A stretch of 22,601 nucleotides of DNA, taken from Welwitschia mirabilis (Eukaryota > Gnetophyta > Gnetopsida > Welwitschiales). The stretch's first letter is position 1. The number at the start of each line of letters is the position of its first letter. The stretch is taken from positions 280,423,625 through 280,446,225 of the forward strand of contig JBOZIK010000001.1 in assembly GCA_051453625.1 (NCBI GenBank), read 5' to 3'. Positions 21,830-22,601 of this stretch are shown in pieces. The notes beneath the pieces are model-generated. The model was not told the origin of the DNA, did not search any database, and saw only the letters and a program-made list of their open reading frames with translations. Made by a program: the position numbers and the translations under genes.

Positions 21830-22601
21830 TTAGATGATGATAGGAAAGAAGTCCTTCTCATCGAGGGCAACCTCCAAAACAAGTGCTTCTATTATGTTCA
21901 CGGTTGTATCTAAAGATTCTTCATATAATTTTAACCGTTGCCCATTAATCTTCTAAAATCTCTTTAGTTTCCAAATCTAAAATTTTAAATGAACCGTTAA
22001 AATGCATTTTCTTTATAAGATAAGGATCTAACCATATAGAGGTGAACTTGTTATTCAAAAGGCGAACTCTAGTATTATATAATAAGATAAGTTGTCCAGA
22101 TTTAAAATTTTTATAAAAAATCCTTTTATCATGTTTGAACTTTGCTTGGGCTTTATGAATTAATTAACAATGTATGGCACTAGTTCTTTTTCATCAAGAT
22201 GATCTAATTGGGCTAGCCTATACTTAAGATTTTCATCAAAATCCACAAGATTAAGTTGATGAGATGTATGATAAGGATTATAACAGACATCAACCGGTAA
22301 GACACAAATTTTATCGTAAACAAGTTCATAAGATGAGAAACCAAGAGAAGTACACCAAGTAGTATGGTAGGTCCAATGTACATTATTAATCTTATAAGCC
22401 TAAGATCTTTTATTAATAGATACAAGTTTTTGAAGCATTTTCTTTATTTCTCTGTTAGCATTTTTAACTTGTTCATTAGTCTGAGGTTGATAAGCATAAG
22501 CTACTCTATGTTTAATACCAATGGATAGAAGATGCTTCTTAAAAAGTGAATTAATGAAATGAGTACCTTGATCACTAATGATGACTCTAGGAAAACCAAA
22601 T
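21830..22601 (-). pseudogene. pol: C-terminal part of a Ty3/gypsy integrase (pol), partial and decayed
   Basis: Integrase inserts the element's DNA into the host genome. The window edge cuts it, so only the second half of the catalytic core and the C-terminal domain are present. Visible core segments are PRVIISDQGTHF with the second catalytic Asp, and AYQPQTNEQVKNANREIKK. There the catalytic Glu expected after GQV is replaced by Lys (codon 22463-22465). A stop (TAG, 22400-22402) stands where the family usually has Trp. SLGFSSYELVY and the PVDV segment follow, then a frameshift near 22165, HDKRIFYKNF, a segment resembling the usual LL-N-RLRLFPGKL region, another frame change near 21950, and NGQRLK. 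The NGQRLK end is typical of Athila-type integrases. The frame ends at TAA, 21830-21832. Its neighbour on the 3' side is the extra ORF of the same element. It is not functional. Confidence 0.88.

Noticed and set aside
22213-22425. A 70-codon hydrophobic-looking frame on the minus strand
   Set aside because: It is out of frame with the integrase that covers the same bases; the integrase reading has family motifs and this one has none.

Overview
This is a window of eukaryotic nuclear DNA, almost certainly from a flowering plant. The evidence is a Ty1/copia-type LTR at the left edge, a decayed Ty3/gypsy element of the Athila type filling the right third, strongly AT-rich intergenic DNA between them, and an exon with a plant-type intron acceptor. 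I cannot name the species. Nothing bacterial, no CRISPR array and no RNA gene is visible. There are three runs of N: 946 bases, 100 bases and 100 bases. The two 100-base runs look like nominal, unsized gaps.

Layout. Positions 1-241 hold the tail of a copia element on the + strand: a polypurine tract, then a short LTR with a TATA box and an AATAAA signal. Positions 884-1275 and 3611-4034 are diverged copies of one sequence in opposite orientation. Between them lies the only convincing host-like coding segment, a 62-codon terminal exon (2146-2334, +) that I do not recognise. Positions 4035-11421 are ORF-poor AT-rich DNA with two old internal duplications. After the 946-base gap, 12368-14214 is mostly non-coding, with one weak coding-like stretch.

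Positions 14215-22601, read on the minus strand from high to low coordinates, are Athila-like retrotransposon. The order is: C-terminal integrase (22601 to 21830), spacer, an extra ORF in the env-like position (19709 to 18412), polypurine tract (17885), a 1,087-bp LTR (17874 to 16788), a tRNA-Asp type primer binding site (16784), leader, gag (16340 to about 14740), an unsized gap, then a second LTR copy cut by the gap (14624 to 14215). The central LTR therefore has the end of one element upstream and the start of another downstream. This is a tandem arrangement sharing one LTR, not a simple LTR-internal-LTR insertion. All its coding parts are broken by stops, frameshifts or loss of key residues.

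I found no active novel system. The points worth following are the shared-LTR tandem, recurring paired motifs in the element's non-coding parts, apparent assembly faults at two gaps, the mutation pattern in the primer site and extra ORF, and the inverted repeats around the orphan exon.
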